Of a stretch of DNA of 63,585 nt, positions 1-8,520 are shown one piece after another. Source of the stretch: Lachnospiraceae bacterium. GTDB taxonomy: Bacteria; Bacillota; Clostridia; Lachnospirales; Lachnospiraceae. The notes beneath the pieces are model-generated. The model worked only from the letters and a program-made list of their open reading frames with translations. It made no database searches and was not told the origin of the DNA. The stretch lies in NCBI GenBank assembly GCA_017551665.1, contig JAFZLB010000074.1, positions 1 to 63,585 of the forward strand. The letters run 5' to 3'. Position numbers and translations under genes: made by a program. Positions within the stretch are counted from its first letter, which is position 1, and the number at the start of each line of letters is the position of its first letter.

Positions 1-91
1 ACATGAATTACTATACACGAGAATAGACAAAAGAAGAATAAGGCGATAGGGCGTAAGAGTAATTTCCAAATGGAAATGCCTGCAAGACTTG

Positions 92-130
92 TTTCCACTT
101 CGCCCCCTTCAGAGTGGAATTTACTTTTTC
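92..130 (+). terminator. candidate terminator of an upstream transcript
   Basis: A 7-bp stem (TTCCACT at 93-99 with AGTGGAA at 113-119) is followed by a T-rich stretch (TTTACTTTTTC). It would end whatever lies upstream of the window. Nothing coding is visible in 1-160. Confidence 0.4.
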
Positions 131-163
131 ACTTCACGATACAAAAATTAGTTGACGAAAATG

Positions 164-193
164 TTGACAATCCGGGTGGTTTGGTGATATATT
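164..193 (+). promoter_or_regulatory. sigma-70-type promoter of the tRNA cluster
   Basis: TTGACA at 164-169 and TATATT at 188-193 are separated by 18 bp. Transcription would start near 200, just before tRNA-Ile at 208. Confidence 0.75.
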
Positions 194-207
194 GTTAAGG
201 CTGTTTT

Positions 208-281
<74 letters not shown>

Positions 282-284
282 TAC

Positions 285-357
285 GGGGGCGTAGCTCAGT
301 TGGGAGAGCGCCTGCCTTGCAAGCAGGAGGTCATGAGTTCGAATCTCACCGTCTCCA
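285..357 (+). tRNA. tRNA-Ala(TGC)
   Basis: The acceptor GGGGGCG pairs with CGTCTCC with two G-T pairs. The anticodon loop CTTGCAA (316-322) gives anticodon TGC. It lies three bases after tRNA-Ile, so the two are surely co-transcribed. Confidence 0.95.
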
Positions 358-420
358 CTTGTGCAATCGCTGATTTTTTGGTATGATTGTACGGTAGTTT
401 GAAAATTGAGTGGTATCGCC

Positions 421-602
421 GCGTCCTCCCCGTCGAATCCTGACGGATTCGCCGGTGTGGGGCTGCAAAGATGGTCTTTGACAAACGCCATGCTCCTCTC
501 CGTCGAATGCTTGCGCATTCGCCGGTGTGAAACAAGACGCGATGTACACACAAGCCGCGTCCTCCCCGTCGAATCCTGGCGGATTCGCCGGTGTGGGGCT
601 GC
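421..602. repeat. three copies of a hairpin repeat in the tRNA spacer
   Basis: Copies lie at 421-466, 493-530 and 557-602. Each has a conserved frame CTCC-CGTCGAAT...ATTCGCCGGTGTG around a perfect 7-bp stem: CGAATCC/GGATTCG in copies 1 and 3, CGAATGC/GCATTCG in copy 2. The stem changes on both sides in copy 2, so pairing is preserved. The outer CCCC/GGGG arms also pair in copies 1 and 3. The element sits inside the presumed tRNA precursor. It may be a REP-like palindrome or a processing signal. Confidence 0.7.
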
Positions 603-685
603 GCCCCATAATTTGGCGCCTTCGCAGCGATGCGGATGCAAGCATCCGACCCGCTGCAAAGCCACCAAATTGCGCGGCTTTGCTT

Positions 686-757
686 TCCTCGATAGCTCAA
701 TGGTAGAGCACGCGGCTGTTAACCGCGGGGTTGTAGGTTCGAGCCCTACTCGGGGAG
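686..757 (+). tRNA. tRNA-Asn(GTT)
   Basis: The acceptor TCCTCGA pairs with TCGGGGA, with discriminator base G. The anticodon loop CTGTTAA gives anticodon GTT. The T-arm reads GTAGGTTCGAGCCCTAC. It is the third tRNA of the cluster, about 330 bp after tRNA-Ala, separated by the hairpin repeats. The spacer 758-899 that follows holds only short G+C-rich stem-loops and no gene that I can support. Confidence 0.95.
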
Positions 758-899
758 TTGAAATGCTTTTCTGTGCCGCGAAGCGGCACCACGGATGAAA
801 TGCCTGCATTACATCCGAAGAGGAGTCGCGACGGAGCGACGCGAGAACCGTGCATCTTTTCAGCACGGTGCGAGCAACAGCGCAGTCCGCGACGACGAG

Positions 900-971
900 G
901 GCTCCGTGGTCAAGAGGTTAAGACATCGCCCTTTCACGGCGGTAACACGGGTTCGATTCCCGTCGGAGTCA
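900..971 (+). tRNA. tRNA-Glu(TTC)
   Basis: The acceptor GGCTCCG pairs with CGGAGTC. The anticodon loop CTTTCAC gives TTC. The T-arm reads CACGGGTTCGATTCCCGTC. It is the last tRNA of the cluster and is followed at once by a terminator. Confidence 0.95.
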
Positions 972-980
972 CTAAGAAAA

Positions 981-1005
981 GCGCCCGCTACCGGGCGCAT
1001 TTTTA
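981..1005 (+). terminator. Rho-independent terminator of the tRNA cluster
   Basis: A perfect GCGCCCG/CGGGCGC stem with a CTAC loop is followed by ATTTTTATT. It ends the tRNA transcript and faces the 3' end of pyrK on the opposite strand. Confidence 0.9.
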
Positions 1006-1042
1006 TTCGGTTTTTTTCACCTCTGCCCGATGCTCCATCCCT

Positions 1043-1921
1043 TCACAACAGCACTTCCTCTGCGGCGAAGACCGGTCCTTCCGTGCAGACACGCGCGTTG
1101 TGCACCCGCGAGTGGCTGTCGGTCTCCCGCGTCGGACAGACGCAGCCGAGGCACACGCCGACACCGCAGGCCATCCGCTCTTCCAGCGACAAAAACGTCC
1201 TGCATGTCCTGCCATATTCCGCGATCGCACGCAGCATCGGCTTCGGGCCGCAGGCGAAGATCACATCCGCCTTCACGCCGGAGGCATCCAGCGCATCGAT
1301 GACCGTGCCCTTCACGCCCGCAGAGCCGTCGTCTGTTGCAATCAGTAATTCCCCGCAGGCAGCCAGTTCCTCAGACAGAAATGTCTCCGCATCGCGATAC
1401 CCGCAGACAATCGTCAACGAAGCAGGCGCATCAGACAGCGCACCGCCCACACTGGACGAATGGCGTTCCGCAGATCCTTCTTCCGTCAACGTAGCGGACG
1501 CATCCGCCGCACCTCCGCCCGTCATGGAAGACAGGCGCTTTGCCGCAAACAGCATCGGCGGAATCCCGATCCCGCCGCCTGCCAGCAGCACGCGCTTCCC
1601 GGCGGCTTCTTCCAACGGAAATCCGTTGCCGAGCATTCCCAGCACATCCACCGTGGCGCCTTCCTCCAGCCGTGACAGCGCGTCCGTGCCCTTCCCGGCC
1701 ACGCGATATACCATCCGCAGTGCCGATGCATCCGCGTCGCAGAGGCTGACAGGTCTTGGCAGCAGCATCGTTTCTCCCGGCGGAAAGACGCCGACAAATT
1801 GCCCGGGACGGGCATCGCAACCAAACGCATTCTCCAGGCGCAGATCATAAATCCCCGCCGCGATTTCCTGCTGCGAAAGCACCCGGCAGGCCGCCTTCCT
1901 TTTTTGTCCGTGTTCTGTCAT
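1043..1921 (-). CDS. pyrK: dihydroorotate dehydrogenase B electron-transfer subunit (PyrK)
   Basis: This FAD/[2Fe-2S] protein passes electrons from the PyrD subunit to NAD+ in pyrimidine synthesis. It has the ferredoxin-reductase fold: an FAD-binding LLPRPVSLCD segment, the VLLAGGGIGIPPM nucleotide-binding loop, and the C-terminal cluster motif ACGVGVCLGCVC with a later Cys in RVCTEGPVF. An Ala/Ser/Glu-rich insert of about 35 residues (TGGGAADASATLTEEGSAE and following) interrupts the reductase domain. The start at 1921 is chosen because GAGAGG precedes it; a longer start at 1975 is possible. It is the last gene of the pyrC-sulfatase-pyrK run. No pyrD is present in the window, so its partner must lie elsewhere. 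Confidence 0.88.
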   Translation of the reverse strand: MTEHGQKRKAACRVLSQQEIAAGIYDLRLENAFGCDARPGQFVGVFPPGETMLLPRPVSLCDADASALRMVYRVAGKGTDALSRLEEGATVDVLGMLGNGFPLEEAAGKRVLLAGGGIGIPPMLFAAKRLSSMTGGGAADASATLTEEGSAERHSSSVGGALSDAPASLTIVCGYRDAETFLSEELAACGELLIATDDGSAGVKGTVIDALDASGVKADVIFACGPKPMLRAIAEYGRTCRTFLSLEERMACGVGVCLGCVCPTRETDSHSRVHNARVCTEGPVFAAEEVLL

Positions 1922-1985
1922 CGCGCCTCTCCGCTCCTTTTCGCTTACCGTCACATCCGCGCATCCCGGGACCAAAACGCATCCC

Positions 1986-4292
1986 TCATTCTTCCTCGTC
2001 GCGTCCCTTGTCCTGTTCCGGCTTTGGCCTGATCTTCAACAGATCCTCCGGCGCTTCGTCACCGAAGACATGGCCGTAATAATCATTATACGTCAGATTC
2101 CTGCACAGCGTGATCTTGTTGCTCACGATCTGCTTCACGCGCTCCACATAGCCTTCCGGAATATCTTCCTCCGAAACGCCTTCCGCGGGCGTGAATCTTC
2201 CGTGCGCGAAAACACCCAGCTCCGTCGCCCAGTTGTAGCCCATGTCAAAGGCGATCGCCTCCGCATCCGAAAAAACATCGCGCCCCGGCAACAACCTGGA
2301 ATCCCAGTCCAGTCCGAAGAGATTGAGCAGCGTCGGCAAAATATCCAGACTCACCACCGGCGCGTCGATCACCACCGGTTCCCGCTGCTCCAGCTCACCG
2401 CACCAGATCAGCAGCGTGTTGCTGTCGCGGAACAACGAACTTGTCACGGGCGCGCCGTATAATTCCGACAGATGCTTATCGCTCAGTCCGTAAGGAAAAT
2501 GATCGGCACAGACGACAATGACCGTGTCGTCCGCAATGCCCTTCTTCTCCAGCGCGTCAATCAGAAAAGCCATCGAATCCTCTAATTCCAGGTTGGAAGC
2601 GATGTAGGCCTTCACGCTGTCCGAATACGGCAGATCCTTCACGCGCTCCCAATGCCTGGAGGAAAAATAATTTCCGCCGCGGCTGTACGGCGCATGCCCG
2701 CTGATCGTCATGTAATAAACATTGAAGGGCTGCTCGTCCGCGTACAGCGGAAAGGTATCGCGGAACATCCCGTAGTCACTGTACACGGAGCCCTCCGTGA
2801 TGATCTTCTCCAGCCCGTTCCCGACCGCGGTATAGCCGTCCGAATAGCCCAGCTTGACATGCGTGCGGTGCCGGTCATAAAAAGTCAGCGTGCCGTTGTG
2901 ATACAGCTTTCCGTAATAGCCCTGCCGGTCCAGGTACGAGCCGATCGTCATGACATTGTGATCATCGGCTTTGTAGTTCATGGACGCGCCGCCCGCCATC
3001 GGCAACAGGCCGTGAAGGATATTGTACTCCCCGCCCGTCGTGCCTGCGCCGGAAGGCTGGTAAAAGTTCGTAAAGCAAAAGCCCTTTGTATGCATGCGAT
3101 ACAGCGTCGGCGTCAGCTCCTCGTCGATCATGTAGCCTGAAAAGGCCTCCGCCGCAATCAGAATCAGGTTCTTTCCCTTGAACATCCCGGTGAATTCATT
3201 CTGCATGGACGGCGTCAGCGTCGCGAGATACTGATCCACCTTCGCAAAGGCACCGTAGGAACCTTCCGCGAGCTTGCCAAAATCAATCGGCAGCGCATTC
3301 GGCGCGTATACCGGTTCTTCCTCTTCCACGGCCCCGCTGTCCGCTGTTGTCGCCTCGTCCGTGGCCGTCGTAGCACCGCTGTCTGCTGTCGTTGCCTCAT
3401 CCGTGGCCGTCGTCCCCGCACGCGAAGACGTCGTCCCGCTGTCCGTAGCCGACGTCTCATCCGCGCCCGAAGACGTCGTCCCGCTGCCGGCCTCCGACAC
3501 GCCCGCCGACGCCCCGTCTTCCGCATCCGCCGTCAAAGCGCCCGAAGCGTTATCCGCCGCTTCTTCCCCGGAAAGCGCCGTCACACTCGTGCGCTGCTGC
3601 GGCTCTTCCGCGACAAAAACAAAATCCTCTTCCATCACTTCTCCCGCCGCCAACCGCACAACATCCGCCTGCAGCGCCGGGAGAACGCCGAGCTCTTCGA
3701 CGACATTACCAAACTGATAAGCCTCAGCGTAAGTGTACCGCAGAGACGGTTCCTTCCGGAGCAGCCCGGCGCCGAGGATAAACAAAATCGTGCAGCAGAT
3801 AAACAATCCCGCGCGATGCTCCGCCTGATAAGGATGCTCGAACGGATACGCCATCTTCTTCATATAAACGAGAACCAGACGATACAGCAACAGCGGCAGC
3901 AAAAACAGCGCGATATGCAGCAGCCCGTCCGCGCTGAAGATCATGGAGGCAATCTCCCCGATGAATTCGGAAAGCGCACCGCCCGCGCCGAAAAAGATCG
4001 TGTTCAGGTCATAATACATCTTGAATTCGCGATGCATGAAGAACAGGACCAGATACGGCAACGCCGTCAGCAGAATCATGGCCGTCGTCACACGCCGCAC
4101 CGCGCGCTCGCTGAGAAACACCGAGCGGAGCAGCTCGAGTGCCAGACCGTAGGCGGCGGAAAACAGCAGCGTAATCAACAGCGGCAGGAGCGAGAGCCTG
4201 CGCACCGTCGAAAAGTGCAGCACCATTTCATAATAAAAGAGCAGAAGCGGAAAGAAGAACCACCGCATCCTGTATTTCTCAAACAAGTCCAT
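1986..4292 (-). CDS. LTA synthase-like membrane sulfatase (phosphoglycerol transferase family)
   Basis: The 768-residue membrane protein has about five N-terminal hydrophobic segments (residues 11-180), a Ser/Thr/Ala/Asp-rich linker (about 240-325), and an extracellular sulfatase-type domain. The domain has NLILIAAEAF (metal-binding E382), the nucleophile region GAGTTGGEYN (T418/T419) and VCADHFPYG. The family moves glycerol-phosphate from phosphatidylglycerol onto teichoic acids or glycolipids. The linker contains a tandem 13-residue repeat (TATDEATTADSGA twice), also seen as a DNA repeat near 3340-3420. The start overlaps the pyrC 3' end by 14 bp, so translation is probably coupled. The exact polymer made is unknown. 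Confidence 0.85.
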   Translation of the reverse strand: MDLFEKYRMRWFFFPLLLFYYEMVLHFSTVRRLSLLPLLITLLFSAAYGLALELLRSVFLSERAVRRVTTAMILLTALPYLVLFFMHREFKMYYDLNTIFFGAGGALSEFIGEIASMIFSADGLLHIALFLLPLLLYRLVLVYMKKMAYPFEHPYQAEHRAGLFICCTILFILGAGLLRKEPSLRYTYAEAYQFGNVVEELGVLPALQADVVRLAAGEVMEEDFVFVAEEPQQRTSVTALSGEEAADNASGALTADAEDGASAGVSEAGSGTTSSGADETSATDSGTTSSRAGTTATDEATTADSGATTATDEATTADSGAVEEEEPVYAPNALPIDFGKLAEGSYGAFAKVDQYLATLTPSMQNEFTGMFKGKNLILIAAEAFSGYMIDEELTPTLYRMHTKGFCFTNFYQPSGAGTTGGEYNILHGLLPMAGGASMNYKADDHNVMTIGSYLDRQGYYGKLYHNGTLTFYDRHRTHVKLGYSDGYTAVGNGLEKIITEGSVYSDYGMFRDTFPLYADEQPFNVYYMTISGHAPYSRGGNYFSSRHWERVKDLPYSDSVKAYIASNLELEDSMAFLIDALEKKGIADDTVIVVCADHFPYGLSDKHLSELYGAPVTSSLFRDSNTLLIWCGELEQREPVVIDAPVVSLDILPTLLNLFGLDWDSRLLPGRDVFSDAEAIAFDMGYNWATELGVFAHGRFTPAEGVSEEDIPEGYVERVKQIVSNKITLCRNLTYNDYYGHVFGDEAPEDLLKIRPKPEQDKGRDEEE

Positions 4293-5550
4293 ATACCGTT
4301 TTCCCTTTGCAGATCACGGTTTGAATCACGCCCGGCATCGCCTGCCCCGTAAAAGGCGTATTGGAGGAACGGGAAACGCCCCTGTCCGCGGTGCGCTCCG
4401 CCTCCGGATCAAAGATCAGCAGATCCGCCGGCGCACCCTCTTTCACGCATCCGCCCGGAAGTCCCGCAATCCGCGCGGGATTCGTGCTCATGCAGCGCAG
4501 CAGTTGGAGTAAGGACAAATGCCCCGGCTTTACCAGTTCCCTCAAGCCCAGGGACAACGCGTTTTCCAGCCCGGTCATGCCGCTCGGCGCCTGCACAAAG
4601 GGCAAGGCCTTTTCCTCTTCCGCGTGCGGCGCGTGATCCGTCGCAATCATTTCGATCGTGCCGTCCTTCAAGCCTTCGATGATGGCCAGGCGGTCTTCCT
4701 CCGTGCGGATCGGCGGATTCACCTTGGCAAGCGTGCCGTAACGCCGCACGGCGTCTTCCGTCAGCGAGAAGTGATGCGGCGTCGCCTCCGCGTGCACCGG
4801 CAGCCCTTCCGCCCGTGCCGCGCGAATGAGCGCCACGCTCTCCTTGCAGGACACATGCTGCACGTCAAGCGCACAGCCCGTTTCCCTTGCGATGGCGATA
4901 TCCCTTTCCACCATGCGGTATTCCGCCTCGCGCGAAGCGCCGGTCAGCCCAAGTTCCTGCGCGACGGGACCCGCGTTGACACCGCTTTCCTTCACATACG
5001 CATGGTCTTCCTCATGGAGCGAAATCATTTTCCCCAGCGCCGCCGCGCGTTTGCAGGCCTCGCGCATGATGTCTTCGTCCGTCACCGGCAGGCCGTCGTC
5101 CGTAAAGAGCACGGCTCCTGCTGCCGCGAGCGCTTCCATCTCCGTCAGCTGCTTTCCTTCCATACCCATGGTGACATTGGCGCAGGGATAGACGTGAATG
5201 CCGGTCTGCCCGCCCTTTTCCAGCATATAACGCAGCGTTTCCAAATTGTCCGGATGTGGCTTCGTGTTGCCCATCATCACGACGGAGGTATAGCCCCCGC
5301 GCTTGGCCGCCTCCGCGCCCGTCAGAATGTCTTCTTTATGAGTGAAACCTGGGTCGCGGAAATGCACGTGGATGTCCACCAGCCCCGCCGTCACGATCTT
5401 TCCGCTCGCGTCGATCACGTCCGTCTGCGCCTCGGGCAGCGTCCCCGCCGCAGCAATTTCCTGTATGACGCCGTCCGCGATGCGCAGGTCAAACGCACCT
5501 GTCTTTCCGCTCTCCGGATCCAGCACTGTTCCGCCCAGAATATCCGTCAT
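4279..5550 (-). CDS. pyrC: dihydroorotase (PyrC, class I)
   Basis: This 423-residue amidohydrolase closes carbamoyl-aspartate to dihydroorotate. The metal-binding DIHVHFRDPG (H61, H63), the VMMGNTKP loop, the HEED segment and the catalytic ATDHAPH motif are all present at usual family length. An SD-like AAAGG lies about 9 bases before the ATG. It is the first gene of the minus-strand operon that continues into the sulfatase (14-bp overlap) and pyrK. The upstream region carries large inverted repeats shared with the divergent plsC gene. Confidence 0.95.
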   Translation of the reverse strand: MTDILGGTVLDPESGKTGAFDLRIADGVIQEIAAAGTLPEAQTDVIDASGKIVTAGLVDIHVHFRDPGFTHKEDILTGAEAAKRGGYTSVVMMGNTKPHPDNLETLRYMLEKGGQTGIHVYPCANVTMGMEGKQLTEMEALAAAGAVLFTDDGLPVTDEDIMREACKRAAALGKMISLHEEDHAYVKESGVNAGPVAQELGLTGASREAEYRMVERDIAIARETGCALDVQHVSCKESVALIRAARAEGLPVHAEATPHHFSLTEDAVRRYGTLAKVNPPIRTEEDRLAIIEGLKDGTIEMIATDHAPHAEEEKALPFVQAPSGMTGLENALSLGLRELVKPGHLSLLQLLRCMSTNPARIAGLPGGCVKEGAPADLLIFDPEAERTADRGVSRSSNTPFTGQAMPGVIQTVICKGKTVYGLV

Positions 5551-5584
5551 TTTGTCTGCCTTTCTAAAATGTGATATGATTCAA

Positions 5585-5745
5585 GTGTCATAAAGTCATG
5601 CATGCGGTCATGCTTGCATGAACCGCTGTATGACTTTATGACACACACCGACATGAGGAAGTAGCGAAATGCTTGTATTGTAAGCATTTCTGCGGATTCC
5701 GAATGGCGGCAGGATTGCGGGAGTTTCGAAGAAACGGAGCAATCC
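5585..5745. promoter_or_regulatory. three consecutive large hairpins between divergent pyrC and plsC
   Basis: Hairpin 1 (5585-5644) has perfect 15-bp arms (GTGTCATAAAGTCAT with its complement at 5630-5644) and further inner pairing (GCGGT/ACCGC, CATGC/GCATG). Hairpin 2 (5666-5690) pairs GAAATGCTT with AAGCATTTC. Hairpin 3 (5712-5745) nests GTTTC/GAAAC inside GGATTGC/GCAATCC. There is no T-run, so these are not simple terminators. They would form a structured leader for plsC or an operator region for both genes. Confidence 0.65.
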
Positions 5746-5780
5746 GTGAATCATAAAAACGTACATATACGGAGGCCCTC

Positions 5781-6518
5781 ATGCTGCGCACGATACTGAC
5801 CGCTTTATTTCTCTTTGTGTATTTCCTTGTCACCCTGCCGCTGCTGCTGGTCGAGTGGCTGATCTCCCTGTTCGCGCCGAAGTTCCGCAAACGCCCGGTC
5901 ATCTTCGCCTGGATGAAATGGGCGCTGTCCTGCATCCGCGGCATCTCCGGCTGTAAGCTCACGGTGATCGGCGCGGACCGCATTCCGCAAAACGAAAACG
6001 TGCTCTACGTCGGCAACCACCAGAGTTATTTTGACATTGTCATCAGCTATTCCCTGATGCCGCGCCACACCGGCTACATCGCAAAAAAAAGCATGAAGGC
6101 GATTCCGGTTCTGCCCTGGATCATGCACTATGTCAACTGCCTTTTCCTGGACCGGAGCGATCTTCGGCAAGGCATGGAGGTGATCCTCTCCGCCATTGAC
6201 CTTGTGAAGAGCGGCATCGATGTCTTCATTTACCCGGAAGGCACGCGCAATCATCAGCCGGATACGCTGCTGGAGTTTCACAAGGGCAGCTTCAAAATCG
6301 CGCAGCGGACGGATTGTCCGATCGTGCCCGTGACGATGACCGGCACGCGTGATATCTTCGAAAATCACATGCCCTTCATCCGGCGCTCCGACGTGACGCT
6401 CGAATACGGCGAGCCCTTCCGCTTCAGTGATCTTTCCAAAGAGGAGCAAAAAAACATCCACACCTATACGGCTGACATCATCGCGAAGACCTACCAAAAA
6501 AACGCGGCGAAGTCTTAA
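5781..6518 (+). CDS. plsC: 1-acyl-sn-glycerol-3-phosphate acyltransferase (PlsC)
   Basis: It acylates lysophosphatidic acid to phosphatidic acid at the membrane. The N-terminal hydrophobic segment (residues 5-30) is followed by the HX4D catalytic motif NHQSYFD (H80, D85) and the phosphate-binding YPEGTRN (151-157). At 245 residues it is of usual length. AGGCCC before the ATG is a weak ribosome site. The 3' end overlaps the ddl 3' end by 4 bp in convergent orientation, leaving no room for a separate terminator. The AT-rich, hairpin-filled leader may control it. Confidence 0.92.
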   Translation: MLRTILTALFLFVYFLVTLPLLLVEWLISLFAPKFRKRPVIFAWMKWALSCIRGISGCKLTVIGADRIPQNENVLYVGNHQSYFDIVISYSLMPRHTGYIAKKSMKAIPVLPWIMHYVNCLFLDRSDLRQGMEVILSAIDLVKSGIDVFIYPEGTRNHQPDTLLEFHKGSFKIAQRTDCPIVPVTMTGTRDIFENHMPFIRRSDVTLEYGEPFRFSDLSKEEQKNIHTYTADIIAKTYQKNAAKS

Positions 6519-7741
6519 ACGCGCGCCTGTGCCAACACGTTGGTGTCAAAGGAAGTGATGACCTTCGCGTCTTCCCTTTCTTTTTTCAGCGCGATCTCAA
6601 TCATGCGGGTCAGAAGCTCCCGGTACGGCAGACCGCTGGCTTCCCAGAGATAAAAGGAAAGCGAACCCGGCACGGTGTTGAACTCATTCAAATAAACCTT
6701 TTCCCCGTCGTCCAGATCCATCAGGAAGTCAATGCGCACCACACCCGCGCAGCCAAGACTGTGAAAGGCTTTCACGGCCAGCCTGCGAATTTCTTCTCTT
6801 TTTTCCGGCGAAATGTCCGCGGGTAACTTTCTGGAAAGCGAGGCCATCCCGCTGCCCTTCGAACCCTTCGCGCCGCCTGTCTTTGCCGCCCCCGCGGTTT
6901 TCGCGGAAGCACCCTTCGCGCCTTTCGCGCCGCCGCCGGCCATGTACTTGTCCTCAAAGCTCAGGATCTCGTCCGCACCCAGCGGCGATTCGCATTCCGA
7001 AGCGGAGGCTTCTTCGTAATCCCCCAGCACGGAGCAGTTCACTTCCTTTAAGTTTTTGATGGCGGGCTCCACGAGGATTTTTTTCGCAAAGGAAAAGGCG
7101 AGCTCCAGCGCCTCCGCAAGGCCCTCCCTGTCCGCGGCCATGCTGATGCCGATGGAGGAGCCTAAGTTCAAGGGCTTCACGATCATCGGATAGGAAAAGC
7201 GCTGCTCCGCGTCCGCGATCACGGCATCCTCGTCCTCGTAATCCTTCCAGGAATAACAGGCACAGGGCAGCACCGGAATACCGTTGTCCTTCAGCACCGC
7301 CTTCTGGACGTATTTGTCCATGCCGACGGCGGCGGACAGCACATCACAGCCGACCACCGGCAGCCCCATCGTCGCCAAAAAGCCCGTCAGCGTGCCGTCC
7401 TCCACGTTCGTGCCGTGCACGATCGGAAAGGCGATATCCACGGCCTGCGTGAAGGGCGCACCGAATCGCTTTTTCTCATGCTGCACGAGAAGGACGTCCT
7501 TGCCCTCGCGCACCCAGTCCACCTGCATATTTCTTTTGAGTGTTGCGGAAATATCGCCCTGATAGGCGCTGATGTCTTCCAGTTCCTTCCCCGTGTACCA
7601 GAGCCCGTCCTTTGTCATATAGACGGGGATGATGTCATATTGTTCCCGGTCAAAGGCGTGCATGGCCTGCACCGCGGAGATCACACTGATCTCATGCTCC
7701 GTGCTGTTTCCGCCAAATACGACTGCGACTCTGAGTTTCAT
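6515..7741 (-). CDS. ddl: D-alanine--D-alanine ligase (Ddl)
   Basis: This ATP-grasp ligase makes the D-Ala-D-Ala dipeptide for peptidoglycan. VVFGGNSTEHEISV (8-21), the GSSIGIS loop and the metal-binding NEFNTVPGS support the call. The loop before MASLSRKLPAD carries an unusual Gly/Ala/Lys-rich insert at about residues 269-297 (AKGAKGASAKTAGAAKTGG and following), making the protein about 30-40 residues longer than usual. Whether the product is D-Ala-D-Ala or a VanG-like depsipeptide or D-Ser ending cannot be settled by eye. It is monocistronic and convergent with plsC. Confidence 0.88.
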   Translation of the reverse strand: MKLRVAVVFGGNSTEHEISVISAVQAMHAFDREQYDIIPVYMTKDGLWYTGKELEDISAYQGDISATLKRNMQVDWVREGKDVLLVQHEKKRFGAPFTQAVDIAFPIVHGTNVEDGTLTGFLATMGLPVVGCDVLSAAVGMDKYVQKAVLKDNGIPVLPCACYSWKDYEDEDAVIADAEQRFSYPMIVKPLNLGSSIGISMAADREGLAEALELAFSFAKKILVEPAIKNLKEVNCSVLGDYEEASASECESPLGADEILSFEDKYMAGGGAKGAKGASAKTAGAAKTGGAKGSKGSGMASLSRKLPADISPEKREEIRRLAVKAFHSLGCAGVVRIDFLMDLDDGEKVYLNEFNTVPGSLSFYLWEASGLPYRELLTRMIEIALKKEREDAKVITSFDTNVLAQARV

Positions 7742-7853
7742 GCTGTTCCCTTCCTGTGGTATTGCGAATCAAAAACGTGTTTGCTGCACAATTATCCATT
7801 ATACCACACGCCCCAAGCCGCTGCCATCTGTGGCGGAATGCCGTAAATGCTTT

Positions 7854-8294
7854 TTAGTCCGGAAATTTCGCCATCATCACAAAATTCTTGGCTTCATAAA
7901 ACCCGAGCTTTGAATAAAAAGACTTATGCTTATCATCATTCACACTATTCAACTCTATAATGGACGCATTGTTTTCGCGCACGACATTTTGCAATGCCTT
8001 TAGGAAATCCGTTCCATAGCCCTTCCCCTGATGCCCTGTGAATATCACAATCTCTTCCAGATAGTAGCCCCTGATATCATCAAATTCCTTGAAATACCCC
8101 ATCAGGTAACCCGTGATCGTGCCATCATCATCCGTTTGTACCATGCACATGGAATCTTCCATCGCAAAGACCTGGTGAATCCTTTTGTATGACTTTTCAA
8201 ATGTCCAGCAACGTCCTTCCACATTGTTGTAGTATTCCACATTCCTTCCGGTTACATATTCCAGGTCTTGCTCCGTCATGACCCTGTATTTCAT
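7854..8294 (-). CDS. GNAT-family N-acetyltransferase
   Basis: A small 146-residue acetyltransferase with the acetyl-CoA loop HQGKGYGTDFL and the C-terminal FYSKLGFYEAKNFVMM typical of GNAT enzymes. The substrate is unknown. The start at 8294 is chosen because GAGGTG lies 6 bases upstream; an earlier in-frame start at 8303 is possible. Lower GC than ddl marks the start of an accessory stretch. Confidence 0.82.
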   Translation of the reverse strand: MKYRVMTEQDLEYVTGRNVEYYNNVEGRCWTFEKSYKRIHQVFAMEDSMCMVQTDDDGTITGYLMGYFKEFDDIRGYYLEEIVIFTGHQGKGYGTDFLKALQNVVRENNASIIELNSVNDDKHKSFYSKLGFYEAKNFVMMAKFPD

Positions 8295-8316
8295 TACCAT
8301 CACCTCGTATTAAATG

Positions 8317-8336
8317 AAAAGCCCCCGCAGGGGCCG
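8317..8336 (-). terminator. Rho-independent terminator for the fic gene at 8521
   Basis: Read on the minus strand, GCCCC-TGCG-GGGGC is followed by TTTT. It lies downstream of the fic stop and before the acetyltransferase. The rest of 8295-8520 shows no gene. Confidence 0.75.
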
Positions 8337-8457
8337 GTGTTACGCTATATTCGCTTCAACCGTTCTATCATACAGACCAATCTGCTATTAAACGTATTAA
8401 CCGCTCTTATGCGGCTTTCGGGGACAGTATAGCATGACCACGACAGACATGTCACCC

Positions 8458-8477
8458 CCCCAAATGAGGGGTTTTTT
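8458..8477 (+). terminator. terminator-like CCCC-AAATGA-GGGG-T6 element
   Basis: A 4-bp G/C stem is followed by six T on the plus strand. Similar CCC-(A)CAAATG-GGG-TTTT elements occur at 13523 and about 44234, suggesting a small recurring motif. Confidence 0.45.
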
Positions 8478-8520
8478 GTAAAAAATATTATGAGTAATAA
8501 GTTCACCAGTTCTCCGACCC

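Noticed and set aside
421..602. possible CRISPR array
   Set aside because: Only three copies, uneven spacing, long internal palindromes, repeats in a tRNA spacer, and no cas genes.
5585..5745. PyrR attenuator or T-box for pyrC
   Set aside because: The hairpins lie upstream of pyrC but do not contain the PyrR-binding loop, T-box sequence or a T-run terminator in the pyrC direction.
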